Shown: one piece after another, positions 34,685 to 44,300 of the stretch
Position numbering within the stretch: the stretch's first letter is position 1
Layout: every line of letters starts with the position of its first letter
Source: Bacteroidaceae bacterium
GTDB taxonomy: Bacteria; Bacteroidota; Bacteroidia; Bacteroidales; Bacteroidaceae
DNA length: 64,000 nucleotides
Reading direction: 5' to 3'
Assembly (NCBI GenBank): GCA_017535725.1
Contig: JAFXTO010000017.1
Coordinates: forward strand, 1 to 64,000
Made by a program: the position numbers and the translations under genes
The notes under the pieces: model-generated
What the model saw: only the letters and a program-made list of their open reading frames with translations
What the model was told of the DNA's origin: nothing
The model's database searches: none

Positions 34685-36292
34685 TTATTTTTCTTCCTCT
34701 ACCTCATATCCGTAACTTTTCACCTTTTCGATGAGTTCTGCGGGGTCGTGCTTGCCTCGTACTACGGCCTCCCCCCTTGCGAGGTTCACCTCCACATCCT
34801 CCACACCCTCCACGCTTCGGATGGCCCGCTCAACATTGGCCTTGCAGTGGTTGCACGACATGCCCGAAATGCGGTAATGCCCCACCTCCGGCTGCCCCAC
34901 CTCCGGCAGGCCCTCCCCCGGTAGCCCCGCACTCGGCAGGCCCTCCCCCGGTAGCCCCGCACTCGGCAGGCCCTCCCCCGGTAGCCCCGCACTCGGCAGC
35001 TCCACCCCCGAACCCCTCCCGTCAGGGAGGGAGGAGGTCTGCTCGTGGTCATGATGGTGTCCGCATCCACAGCCACCGTGCCCATCGGTTTTCCGATGGG
35101 CCTCCCAGAATGCATTGACCAGCAGCCCCACCAGCAGCACAATCCACACCCAGTCCCACACACTCAGGCTATGTGCGCAATGCCCGCCCAGGTCAGCGAT
35201 GCCGCTCTGCACGGCGAACCACTCCTGCGGCAGCAGGTAGTCGATACCCAGGCCGAAGGCGATGGCGCCGACGATGATAGCTACGAGGTAGAGTGTCAGC
35301 GTCCGTCGTCCGAACACCTTGCCGATGACGAGCATCGAGGCGGAGTTCACAGCCGGACCGGCCATCAGCAGCACCAGCGCAGCCCCGGGCGTCAGACCCT
35401 TGGCCATCAGCGACACCGCAATAGGTATCGAGCCCGTGGCGCAAACATACATAGGTATAGCCACCGCCAGCACAATCAGCATATTTAGCAGCTTGTAGTC
35501 ATGCAATGCGGCCAGCCACTCGTTGGGCACCACCACCGAAATCAGTGCTGCTATCAGCAGTCCGACCACTAACCACTTCCCCACATCCTGCATCATATCC
35601 ACGAAGGCGTAGTCGAGCGCCCCCTTTATCTTGCACCAGACGCCCTCTGCCTCATGACCTTCATGATGGTGATGATGCCCGCATCCGCATTCCACTTCTT
35701 CCTCATGATGGTGATGATGTCCGCATCCGCACTCCACTTCATCCTCATGATGATGGTGTCCGCATCCGCACTCCACCTCATCCTCATGATGATGCTCTCC
35801 GCAGGCCTCCCCTCCCTGATGGGAGGGATCGGTGGTGCCCCTTTCTCCTTCCTGGCCGTGGCCGTGGTGCCCGTCGGTTTTCCGACGGGACACCAACCAT
35901 CCCCCGAACATCGCGGTGAACAGCGCCGCTAACGGCCGCACGATGGCGAAGGGCAGACCCATCAAGGAGTAGGTGGCGATGATGCTGTCCACGCCCGTCT
36001 GTGGGGTGGCGATGAGGAAGCTGGTGCAGGCACCGTGGCTGGCCCCTTCCTTGCGCAGCCCTACCGTCGTGGGTATCACGCCGCAGGAGCACAGGGGCAG
36101 CGGTACACCGATGGCGGCGGCCTTCACCACACTCTTCATGTTATTCGGTGCCAAGTGCTTGGCATACAGCGAACGGGGAACAAACACGCGGAGCAGTCCT
36201 GCTATCAGGAAGCCCAGCAACAGATAGGGAGCCATCTCAGCGGTCATCATGACCAGCGCATCCCAATAATGTTCAAGAAATTCAAGTACCAT
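34685..36292 (-). CDS. Cu/Zn-efflux-type permease (SO_0444 family) with C-terminal HMA domain
   Basis: A 535-residue membrane protein of the DUF318/ArsP-like permease family: MAPYLLLGFLIAGLLRVFVP, GVPLPLCSCGVIPTTVGLRKEGAS, TPQTGVDSI, and the second-half repeat YVCATGSIPIAVSLMAKGLTPGAALVLLMAGPAVN. A cytoplasmic or periplasmic loop carries His-rich repeats (HHHEDEVECGCGHHHH, three units), likely metal binding. At the C-terminus a Pro/Gly/Leu repeat linker (LPSAGLPGEG x3) leads to an HMA domain with the metal motif GMSCNHCKANVERAI. Likely exports copper, zinc or a similar metal. Two short CGGTTTTCCG palindromes encode RKTDG in its loops. Confidence 0.88.
   Translation of the reverse strand: MVLEFLEHYWDALVMMTAEMAPYLLLGFLIAGLLRVFVPRSLYAKHLAPNNMKSVVKAAAIGVPLPLCSCGVIPTTVGLRKEGASHGACTSFLIATPQTGVDSIIATYSLMGLPFAIVRPLAALFTAMFGGWLVSRRKTDGHHGHGQEGERGTTDPSHQGGEACGEHHHEDEVECGCGHHHHEDEVECGCGHHHHHEEEVECGCGHHHHHEGHEAEGVWCKIKGALDYAFVDMMQDVGKWLVVGLLIAALISVVVPNEWLAALHDYKLLNMLIVLAVAIPMYVCATGSIPIAVSLMAKGLTPGAALVLLMAGPAVNSASMLVIGKVFGRRTLTLYLVAIIVGAIAFGLGIDYLLPQEWFAVQSGIADLGGHCAHSLSVWDWVWIVLLVGLLVNAFWEAHRKTDGHGGCGCGHHHDHEQTSSLPDGRGSGVELPSAGLPGEGLPSAGLPGEGLPSAGLPGEGLPEVGQPEVGHYRISGMSCNHCKANVERAIRSVEGVEDVEVNLARGEAVVRGKHDPAELIEKVKSYGYEVEEEK
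34911..35000 (-). repeat. Three perfect 30-base tandem repeats in the permease gene
   Basis: Units of 30 bases (containing CTCCCCCGGTAGCCCCGCAC) at 34911-34940, 34941-34970 and 34971-35000 encode LPSAGLPGEG three times in the linker before the HMA domain. A diverged palindrome of the P2 type (CCCCTCCCGTCAGGGAGGGAGG, about 35013-35034) adjoins. Copy number may vary between strains. Confidence 0.85.
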
Positions 36293-36299
36293 AATTATT

Positions 36300-36430
36300 T
36301 TAATTTTTCGTCGTTTATTCGTTTAATCGTTTAATCGTTTTTTCGTTTTTTCGATTATCCGTTTAATCGTTTGAACGTTTCGGCGGTTAATCGTTTAACC
36401 GTTTAATCGATTATTCGCCCAACCTTTCAA
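36300..36430. repeat. CGTTTAATCG simple repeat in the permease leader region
   Basis: About 130 bases of imperfect repeats of CGTTTAATCG / CGTTTTTTCG lie between the permease start and its probable -7 box. The remaining part of 36293-36600 holds the two promoters listed next and no gene. Confidence 0.7.
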
Positions 36431-36442
36431 CTTTTCACGCCG

Positions 36443-36450
36443 CAAAGGTA
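36443..36450 (-). promoter_or_regulatory. Probable -7 element for the permease gene
   Basis: TACCTTTG on the minus strand, about 150 bases upstream of the permease ATG. It implies a long leader containing the simple repeat. TTG triplets upstream are at 14 and 25 bases, not the usual 19-21. Confidence 0.4.
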
Positions 36451-36565
36451 CTGCATTCCCTGTGCAACTCGGTTGCAAACAGCCCTTTCAGGCAAAAAAC
36501 GCGGAAAAAAAAGAAAAAAATCAAAAAAAGACTACACACTACACACCAAACTCTGAACTTTTTTG

Positions 36566-36573
36566 TACCTTTG
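36566..36573 (+). promoter_or_regulatory. -7 element of the tRNA-Ser gene
   Basis: TACCTTTG matches TAnnTTTG and lies 28 bases before the mature tRNA 5' end, the usual position for a tRNA promoter in this phylum. Confidence 0.65.
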
Positions 36574-36600
36574 CACCCGCAATCGCGAGAGCCTTGCTCA

Positions 36601-36688
36601 GGAGAGATGCCAGAGTGACCGATTGGGCCGGACTCGAAATCCGGTGAACGGCTTGTCCGTTCCGGGGGTTTGAATCCCTCTCTCTCCG
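36601..36688 (+). tRNA. tRNA-Ser(CGA)
   Basis: The acceptor stem GGAGAGA/TCTCTCC, an anticodon stem-loop CGGACTCGAAATCCG with anticodon CGA, a long variable arm (AACGGCTTGTCCGTT) and the T arm GGGGGTTTGAATCCCTC are all present, as expected for a class II serine tRNA. The 3' CCA is not encoded. Confidence 0.95.
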
Positions 36689-36753
36689 CTGATTTATTCG
36701 CGCAGCTAATTGGACTACAATTGGTTGCGCGATTTTTAAAAACGATAAGGAAT

Positions 36754-37209
36754 ATGAAACTTGCTGAAGCATTAAGTATCCGAAAGGACTTACAGAAGCG
36801 CATCCAACAGTTGGGACAGCGCATACAGAACAACGTGAAGGTACAGGAGGGTGACGAGCCGAAGGAGCAGCCCGAGGAGCTGATGGCAGAACTCGATGGC
36901 TGCCTCACCAAGTTACAGGACATTATATGGCGCATCAACGCCACGAATATGCAGACCAAGAACGGCGAGGGCAGGACGCTCACCGAGCTGATGGCTCAGA
37001 AGGATGTGCTCACCATGCGCATCAGCACCCTGCGCAGCGTCTTCGACACGGCATCCTCTGGCCAGGACCGCTATTCCCGCTCTGAAATCAAGATGGTGAC
37101 CGTCATCGACGTGAAGGCTCTCAGCAAGCAGATTGACGAGTATTCGGCACAGCTGCGCAAGCTCGACATCGAGATACAGTCATTGAACTTCCAGACAGAA
37201 CTGGTTTGA
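36754..37209 (+). CDS. DIP1984-family protein
   Basis: Predicted 151-residue all-helical protein starting MKLAEALSIRKDLQKRIQQL. It contains LDGCLTKLQDIIWRINATNMQT, EGRTLTELMAQKDVL and the C-terminal VKALSKQIDEYSAQLRKLDIEIQSLNFQTEL, the pattern of the DIP1984 (septicolysin-annotated) family. Function not established. The open frame upstream of 36754 overlaps the tRNA and is not used. It lies 65 bases after the tRNA and may share its promoter. Confidence 0.88.
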   Translation: MKLAEALSIRKDLQKRIQQLGQRIQNNVKVQEGDEPKEQPEELMAELDGCLTKLQDIIWRINATNMQTKNGEGRTLTELMAQKDVLTMRISTLRSVFDTASSGQDRYSRSEIKMVTVIDVKALSKQIDEYSAQLRKLDIEIQSLNFQTELV

Positions 37210-37404
37210 TATTCTTTTTGGCATCCGCTTTCATAGGGCGAACCGACCCACCTATTGGTACGCTGCCCGGAGCCGACGGCACTCTGTTCGATTCAGGAAC
37301 TCTTTCACGGCGCAGGCTCAGCACGACCTCACTCGCATGCACAGCTCATGCAGCACGAAGCATTACCAACCGGTTGACTATGATTGGCGGATGCCTTTAT
37401 ACTG

Positions 37405-37514
37405 ACGCTATGAATGCGGCTTCATAGCGCTACGAATACGGCTTCATGCCGCTACGGATATAGGTTCATGGCGCTATGAATATAGGTTCATGCTGCTATG
37501 TATGCAGGTTCTGA
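37405..37514. repeat. Five 22-base tandem repeats
   Basis: Five consecutive imperfect 22-base units of the form GCGCTATGAATATAGGTTCATG. They lie in the gap 37210-38311 (1.1 kb), which contains no convincing gene. The units are partly self-complementary (CATGAACC..). Possibly a minisatellite. Confidence 0.8.
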
Positions 37515-37684
37515 GTTAGAGGTCCTGTGTGTATCGTGTTTTGTGTAGTGTGTAGTCTATTTTGAAAAAAACTTTTTTTTTAAGTAGGTGTTCATAATTA
37601 GTTTTATGTATTTTTGAATACCTACTTCAGAGAAGACCTGCTTGCATAGTTTATTTTTCAACGTTGTTGTTATCTCTTTTTTTC

Positions 37685-38172
37685 AACGCCGAGGCGCAGA
37701 GCCGCAGATTTTTTCGAGACATTCCAGGCTGTTTTCAGAGCATTACAGCTGGCCCTCACGCGCTTATTGTCGATTGCTGCGACTAAGTACGCTCGGCTTT
37801 GCCGCTTCTTCGAGCGACAGCGAGTCTGAAGAACTTGTCTTGCACTCTCTGAGCGCTGAGAAGTCTACTTCGATAACAACACTCAGTTGTTCTCTTTGTA
37901 GCCACCTATCGGTGAGGTCGCCGAAGCAGTGGGAACGCTGCGCGGGTTCCCGCTGCGCGGAGGTCGCGGAGGCCTACGGACTCTAAACAACTCTAAACTA
38001 TTGAACTACTCTACACTCTAAACTAATAAAAGCGCAGCTCTCCGCGCGTTCTGCAGAGCACAAACCTCGGCTTTGCCGTTTGTGCGCCTTCTGCGTCCTC
38101 ACCGAAGGTCAACTGCTATGTCTTTGCTTCCTCTTTTCTTGCAGAACCTCTGCGTCTTTGCGCCTCAGCGTT
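37685..38172. repeat. 488-base segment bounded by 24-base inverted repeats
   Basis: AACGCCGAGGCGCAGAGCCG... at 37685-37708 and its inverse at 38149-38172 match at 20 of 24 bases. Inside are further palindromes (such as GGAACGCTGCGCGGGTTCCC near 37940). Frames are short and the interior looks eroded. It resembles a degraded mobile or REP-like unit of a type different from P1/P2. Confidence 0.5.
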
Positions 38173-38195
38173 AAAGATAAAATTAGCTTCCATAA

Positions 38196-38236
38196 AACAG
38201 ACAGCAGCTACACTTGGATAAGGTGCAGCTGCTGTC
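38196..38236 (-). terminator. Terminator of the giant surface-protein gene
   Basis: A 14-base stem GACAGCAGCTACAC / GTGCAGCTGCTGTC with one mismatch and a nine-base loop is followed, in the minus direction, by TGTTTT. It lies about 75 bases after the stop codon of the giant gene, which supports that stop being genuine rather than a sequencing frameshift. Confidence 0.75.
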
Positions 38237-38250
38237 ACTTTTTATGGATG

Positions 38251-38294
38251 GGTCTAATGGGGACTTTGGGTCTAATGGGGACTTTGGGTCTTAT
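38251..38294. repeat. 18-base tandem repeat after the giant gene
   Basis: GGTCTAATGGGGACTTTG occurs twice in a row (38251-38268, 38269-38286) and a third partial unit follows, directly between the giant gene's stop and its terminator. Confidence 0.75.
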
Positions 38295-38311
38295 GGATCC
38301 CCATTCACCCC

Positions 38312-41300
38312 TTACGGCGTCGTATCACCGATTTTCACCTCGGTGTCCCTCTTCACGCTACCGCTATCACCGCCGCCATAGACATTGCCCATGATGGTAG
38401 CGCCGTTGAAGACGTTGACCTGCGTCCAGACGGAATTGGAGAACAGATTAGCATCCAAGCCGGATATACCACGGCTGGCGCCATACACCTCACCGCCATA
38501 GACTGGGTTGTACTTCCATCCTTTGGTTGTGTCGAATGGCGTGCCAATGGTGACAGCACCCGCTCCACCGATGTTGACGGTATTCTTTGACCACCAGCCC
38601 TGACCGATGGTTGTGACACCGGGGGCAGGATTAGCGGGAGCTGGGATGCTAGCATAGGTCGCATCACGCTCTGTTGTACCAACCTTGTAGGCCGTTTCCG
38701 TTCTCGTGGGCGGAACGGCAGGAGGACCGACGCTGGCCAGCGAGCCACCGCCATAGACATTACGGTGGATGATACCGCCGAGGATGTCCACCGTCGTGAA
38801 GCGAAGCACGCAACCGGCATGTTGGCTGTAGTCCTCTTCCTTAATGGGCATTGAATAATATTCGATACCTTCAACGTTATCATCAATTTTTCCATCATAG
38901 TTGAAGTCGAACTTATACTTGCCAACACCCGAGCCTGCGCCATAGACATTGCCTCGGTGCAGCCACTGCGCGTCGTCGAGATTGGTGGTATAGCTATCGT
39001 TTTTGTCTTTGAGTACTGAGGGGCCATAGGGCAGACCTATCTCACCGCTATTAACCACCACGAAGGCATCGCGGCGTACGCGACCGTCCTGAGCACCACC
39101 ATAGACGGATCCGTAGATCTTCGGGCCATACGATTCCCAGTTGGCAGCATCCTCCTCAGATAATGCCTTGAACGCATCGCCTGTGATAATTTCTCCAACA
39201 GCATGAGCACCTACGCCTTCGCCATATTTCGTCTTACAGCGATATTTGCCCTCACCGATGGTGACGTGCGTCTCATTGACATAGCCGTTGAACCATTCGG
39301 GACAATAGAGATAGCGATAGGACTCTCTGAGGTTGGGTGTAGCCTTACCGCGACTACCACCAAAGACGTTACCAGCAGGCAGTTCGTCCCACAACGCCGT
39401 GGAACCAATCACGCCGCCAAAGAGGTTCACATAGGTCTTGCCGCTGCTGAGGAAGTAGTCGGCAGGGGTCACAGGTTTATTTAGGGAGCCAGGTGCACCC
39501 GTCAGGACAATAGGTTTCTCCGGATCAAAGTCTTTACTTGGTGTCCACAACACATCGTCAATCGTCTCACCATAGCCTGTTGAATAGAAGTCGTCAGAAC
39601 CGCCGGCATAGTTACCGACGCCCACGGAAGCCATATAGCCGCCGCCCAACACATTGTTCAGCACTCGACCGTCGACCATCGTGAGGTGCGTGTTGCCATA
39701 GACCTTACCTGCTGTCCAGTCGAAGAGATCCATATCGTCACTCTTCTTGGCAGGCGTTCCAGCCTTCGGCTGTACAGCACCATCTCCAGTCTCGACATGT
39801 GTCAGCGTACCCTTGTACAGACCTTCACCGCGGCCACCGCCGAAGAGCGAGTGGCTGACGAAGCCGTTGGTCAGGGTCACATGGGTATCGCCCATGACGT
39901 GACCGTTCTCACCGCCACCGAAGACGGAGCCTTCGATACAATCCTCGTTATAATGCTCACTACCCAACAACGTTGACGGGTCTTCATCGTTATATGGTAA
40001 ATCTACGGTCACGTAACTCTCCTTGACGTTGGCCAAATGTGCCATGATGTAGCGATTGCCGGCATCACCCTTGGAGCCGCCGTAGATATTACCGTTGTCG
40101 AGACCTACGACACGGTCGCTGCCCATTCCGATGTGTCCGCCCTTGATATCAACGGTGGCTACACCGGTGTTTTCAGCATACTCGAACTTATACGGCCAGC
40201 TCAGGGCGAAGCTGGTGGTTTCAGAGGTGTGCTTAGCCAAACCTGTTCCTCCGTTGTCTACGATTGTCGTATCACTGGCGTTCGTGATGGTTCCCACCGA
40301 AGCAATGGAGCCACCGCCATAGACGTTACGGGCAATCAGGCCGCCCTTCACCGTGACTTTGCTATTGCCAAACACGGCACCACCCCACGGGTTGTATAAC
40401 TCGTATTTCTTTTCGCTTTCGCCCGAGCCGACTTTATAGGTGTAGGTATCCTGACCGCAACCGGCGCCATAGACACCACCACGGTTGTTGTCCACTTCAC
40501 GCGTCTTGGTATCGATTACGTTACCTTCGCCGTCCTTGATTGTTGCCCAATAGCCCGACACAACACCCACGGTACCGCTGTAGATGTTGACTTCTGAGTT
40601 CGCACGGTTGTGACCGTTCTCACCGCCGCCATAGACGTTACCGGTAATCAGAGGTGTAGCGTAGGTACCTGCGCCATCAGTACCGATATTGACAACGGTG
40701 TTGTTGACCCAACCCACCTTGTTGTAAGGATCGTTATTAATGGCAGGATCTGCCAAAGCCGAGATATCACCGCGCGACGAACCATTGACCATACCGTTGT
40801 CACGACCGGTGATACCGATGGTGCCGCCCGTGATGTTGATGGTGGCCGTACCCGTGCCTGTAGTCCAGTCGTAAGGAACGCCAGAGGGGATGTAGCTGGG
40901 ATCCGATGCACCTTCTGTTCCTTCATGGGCAAGTCTGAAGGTTCCTACAGAACCCAGAGCGCCGCCGCCATATATATTATGGTATATGGTCGGTGAACTC
41001 AGGACATCACCAGCTGCCTTGCCGGCGGTTGGATGCGCCTCCACCCAAGTCGCGTCAGCTACCGTGTTCTGAATAGTGATGTTGGTATTACCCTTGACCT
41101 GTCCGGTGTGGAAGTGGCCCACGTTGCCCTTACCGCCACCATAGACATTTCCCATCATGGCACCGCCGAACTTCACGTAGCCAGGATTATCGCTATCCAT
41201 GGCTTTCACTTCGGCACGACCTATCTCGCCGCCGCTGATGGTGACGTAGGTATCACCACCAACAAGAGCCATCTCGCCACCGCCGAAGACGCTGGCGCGT

Positions 41301-44300
41301 ACCTTGGTGTCGCCGCTGATATCCACTCTGGTATCGTAAACCACTTTACCGCCATGGTCTTTGTCCTTGGATAAGTCGTGTTCTTCACGGCCTTCACCAC
41401 CGCCATAGACGCTGCCATAGGTGTATAACACATTACTGTTACCACTTGCGGGGTAAGTACCAGGAACAGCAATTGTCGTCTTCACAGGCGTTTCTCCGGT
41501 AATCTCCGTACCGATGGTACCACCTGTGATGATGATTTCAGTTCCAGTGACCACATTATTTCCATCTACTATGATAGGATCTCCGTTATCATCCAGCACT
41601 TTATGGGTACCGAGGACAGAACCCATCTCACCGCCACCATAGACGTCACCCATAATCCACGGGTCGCCGCTGATGGTCACCTTGGTGCTCTTGACACTAC
41701 CCAGCTTGGTCCATTCGACAGGAGTCGTAGCAGTGTTTAGTTCACCATTCTCATCATAGGAAGAAATCGGGTTCGTACCATCCAATTTGAAGAATCGTCC
41801 CATACCTCCGGCATAGACATTGCCACCCTTGGTATGCAATACTCTTCCGTTGGAGGTGTCGAAGGTGGTATTGGGCACATTGTAGTATTTCTTCCAAATT
41901 GTCCAGTCTGAAGGACTCCATTTTGTGAAGTCTGTATTCAAGGTTTTACTTAATTTAGTATTAACTTCTGCGATATTAGCCTCATTCGGAATTTTAAACT
42001 CATTCGTATTACCGATAGTACCGCCAGTGATGTTCATGGTGACGTATCCACGCTTGAAGTTGGCAACCTCGGTGATCCCGTCATCAGCGTAATTATCAGG
42101 ACGCATCGTTCCATACTTGTCAGTTTCTGTAGCCTCGTACAGTCCGTAGCCCACAGAGCCCAGACGACCGCCGCCGTAGATAGAGCCCAGCATCTCGCCG
42201 GCATAGATGTTCATCGTCACGCTACCACCCACGTTACCAGCTGTGTAGGCATCGCCTGCGTAACCGCGACCGCCACCGAAGACGTTACCGTCCACGTAGG
42301 ACGTGCCCCACGTGCCAATCTTAGGACCATAAGCATCCACGGCCGGTTCATAGCCTTCCGCGCCTTCCGTGCCGACGGCATCCTTTGCGGGTACGCCGAT
42401 GTTCATCGTGACATCACGCAAGACGTGACCATCCTCACCACCACCGAAGGCGGAACCGTAGATCCATCCTCCAGAGATGTTGACTTCCACATCCTGCACA
42501 TTGGTCTGTTTGTTGAACAATACACGTGGATCACCCATACCGCCGCCGAAGAGGTAGCAGGTGACGGGGTGAGCGGCAATCTGCCCTAAAGTACGTGGCA
42601 CGCCAATGGTACCACCTGACATATTGATGGTACATTTAACATCCACGTTGGTCATCTCGTTACCGCCATAGACATTGGTCAGGATATGTCCACCCTTGAT
42701 ATCTACTACGGTATTGCCACCAACTTCACCAGCCTTCCAGTGCCATTTGCCTGCGGCGTATGGGAAGTAACCGGATCCACCGCCGAAGACGTTGCCATAG
42801 AAGGTATATCCGTTGGTTGCAACAAGTGCACCACCCTTGGATTCATATTTATCTGCAAATACATCGTGGGGGGCGTATGGCGATTCATACTTCCAGCTGG
42901 CGCACTCAGGCAGTGAGGAAGTGTAGTTCGTCTCACCATCTTTGTATAGACGTCCATCAGTCCACTCTTTTGAAGTGTAGCGACGATTGATGCTGTACGG
43001 ACTTCCAAGGTACGTACCGTCATCCGCCATCTGCACATAGCCATTACCAATCTGGCAGTTGTCTTTAATGGTCACATACGTATCGTGCTGCACAAATCCT
43101 TGCTCGGCACCGCCGAAGACATCACCCTTGACGAAGGCGTTGTCGCCGATGGTCACCTTAGTCTGGGTGGCCAAACCTAAGGACTCGATATATGTCAAGT
43201 ACTTGGCTTCCTTATTATCGCCATAATTAGCGGTACTAAAGAAATCCTGCGCATTGTTAATCGTCGTACGCCACGGATCGCCAGCCCAGGCGTTGCCATC
43301 TACACCGATATAAGGCATGGCTCCTTGACCAGCGCCAAAGACATGGCCTGAGTTATCGGGACCGCCTACCTTTGTCATCGTCATATCATTGGGACCAATC
43401 TCAGCATTGTCCTGGACGATGACGGTGCAGTTGCCGCTCTTCTCGTTCTTCAACGACTCCGGCAATCCAGTATTTGGATTAACATTGTAGCGGCCTACTG
43501 AGGCAATCTGGCCACCGCCATAGACGCTGCCTTTCACCTTGGCCTGACCCTGGATGGTGACAGTGCTGTTGCCACGAACCAGAGCAGAGTAACCGTGGGT
43601 GACAACGCCCTTACCGGCACCGAACACATCGCCTTCAATAGTGGGTTCGTTCGTCTCGTCGTCTTCATATCCTATCGTCACCACCGTGTTCTTCTCCACA
43701 CGGCCAATCTCACCGCCGCCATAGACAGAACCTTTAACGGTACCGTTGGCAATAGTGACGCTCGTACCGCCATTACTGTCAATCAGGCCGTCGCCGTCGA
43801 TGCCCACCATGGCCGACTCACAGAAGAAGGCTCGCTCTCCTTCAGCTATTGCTTCACCCTTGCCACCGCCGAACACATTACCGGTAATCGTGGCTTTGTT
43901 GCGGGCGTTGAGAGCTTTATTACCCGTCACCTCATGTTCATTAGCGTCGAACCAGGCCCACTCGGCAGCAGTCTTGATGTCGTTGGTGTTTAGGGCACCG
44001 ATAAGTGTGGCATTATAGGCATTGGCTTTAGCTGCTGTCAGTGTTCCTGTGCCGTCATTTGCAACAGCACCTGTTAATTTCGCATTGTAGGATGCTGCAT
44101 GGGCTGCAGAAATTTCAGCAGTACCATCTGTAGCATAAGCAGCCTCACCCGTTAAACCTAAAGCAGTATTAACCGCTTCGGCTTGTTCTGCTGTTAGTTC
44201 CGTACCACTTGCAATAGCTCCAGACAATGTAGCGTTGTATGTATTGGCCTGGGTAGCATTGAGTGTTGTGGGTTCACTCGGTAATGCATTTGTTAACGTT

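Noticed and set aside
37642..38394. Small plus-strand frames between the DIP1984 gene and the giant gene
   Set aside because: They have no family motifs and lie in repeat-rich, palindromic sequence or overlap the giant gene's end.
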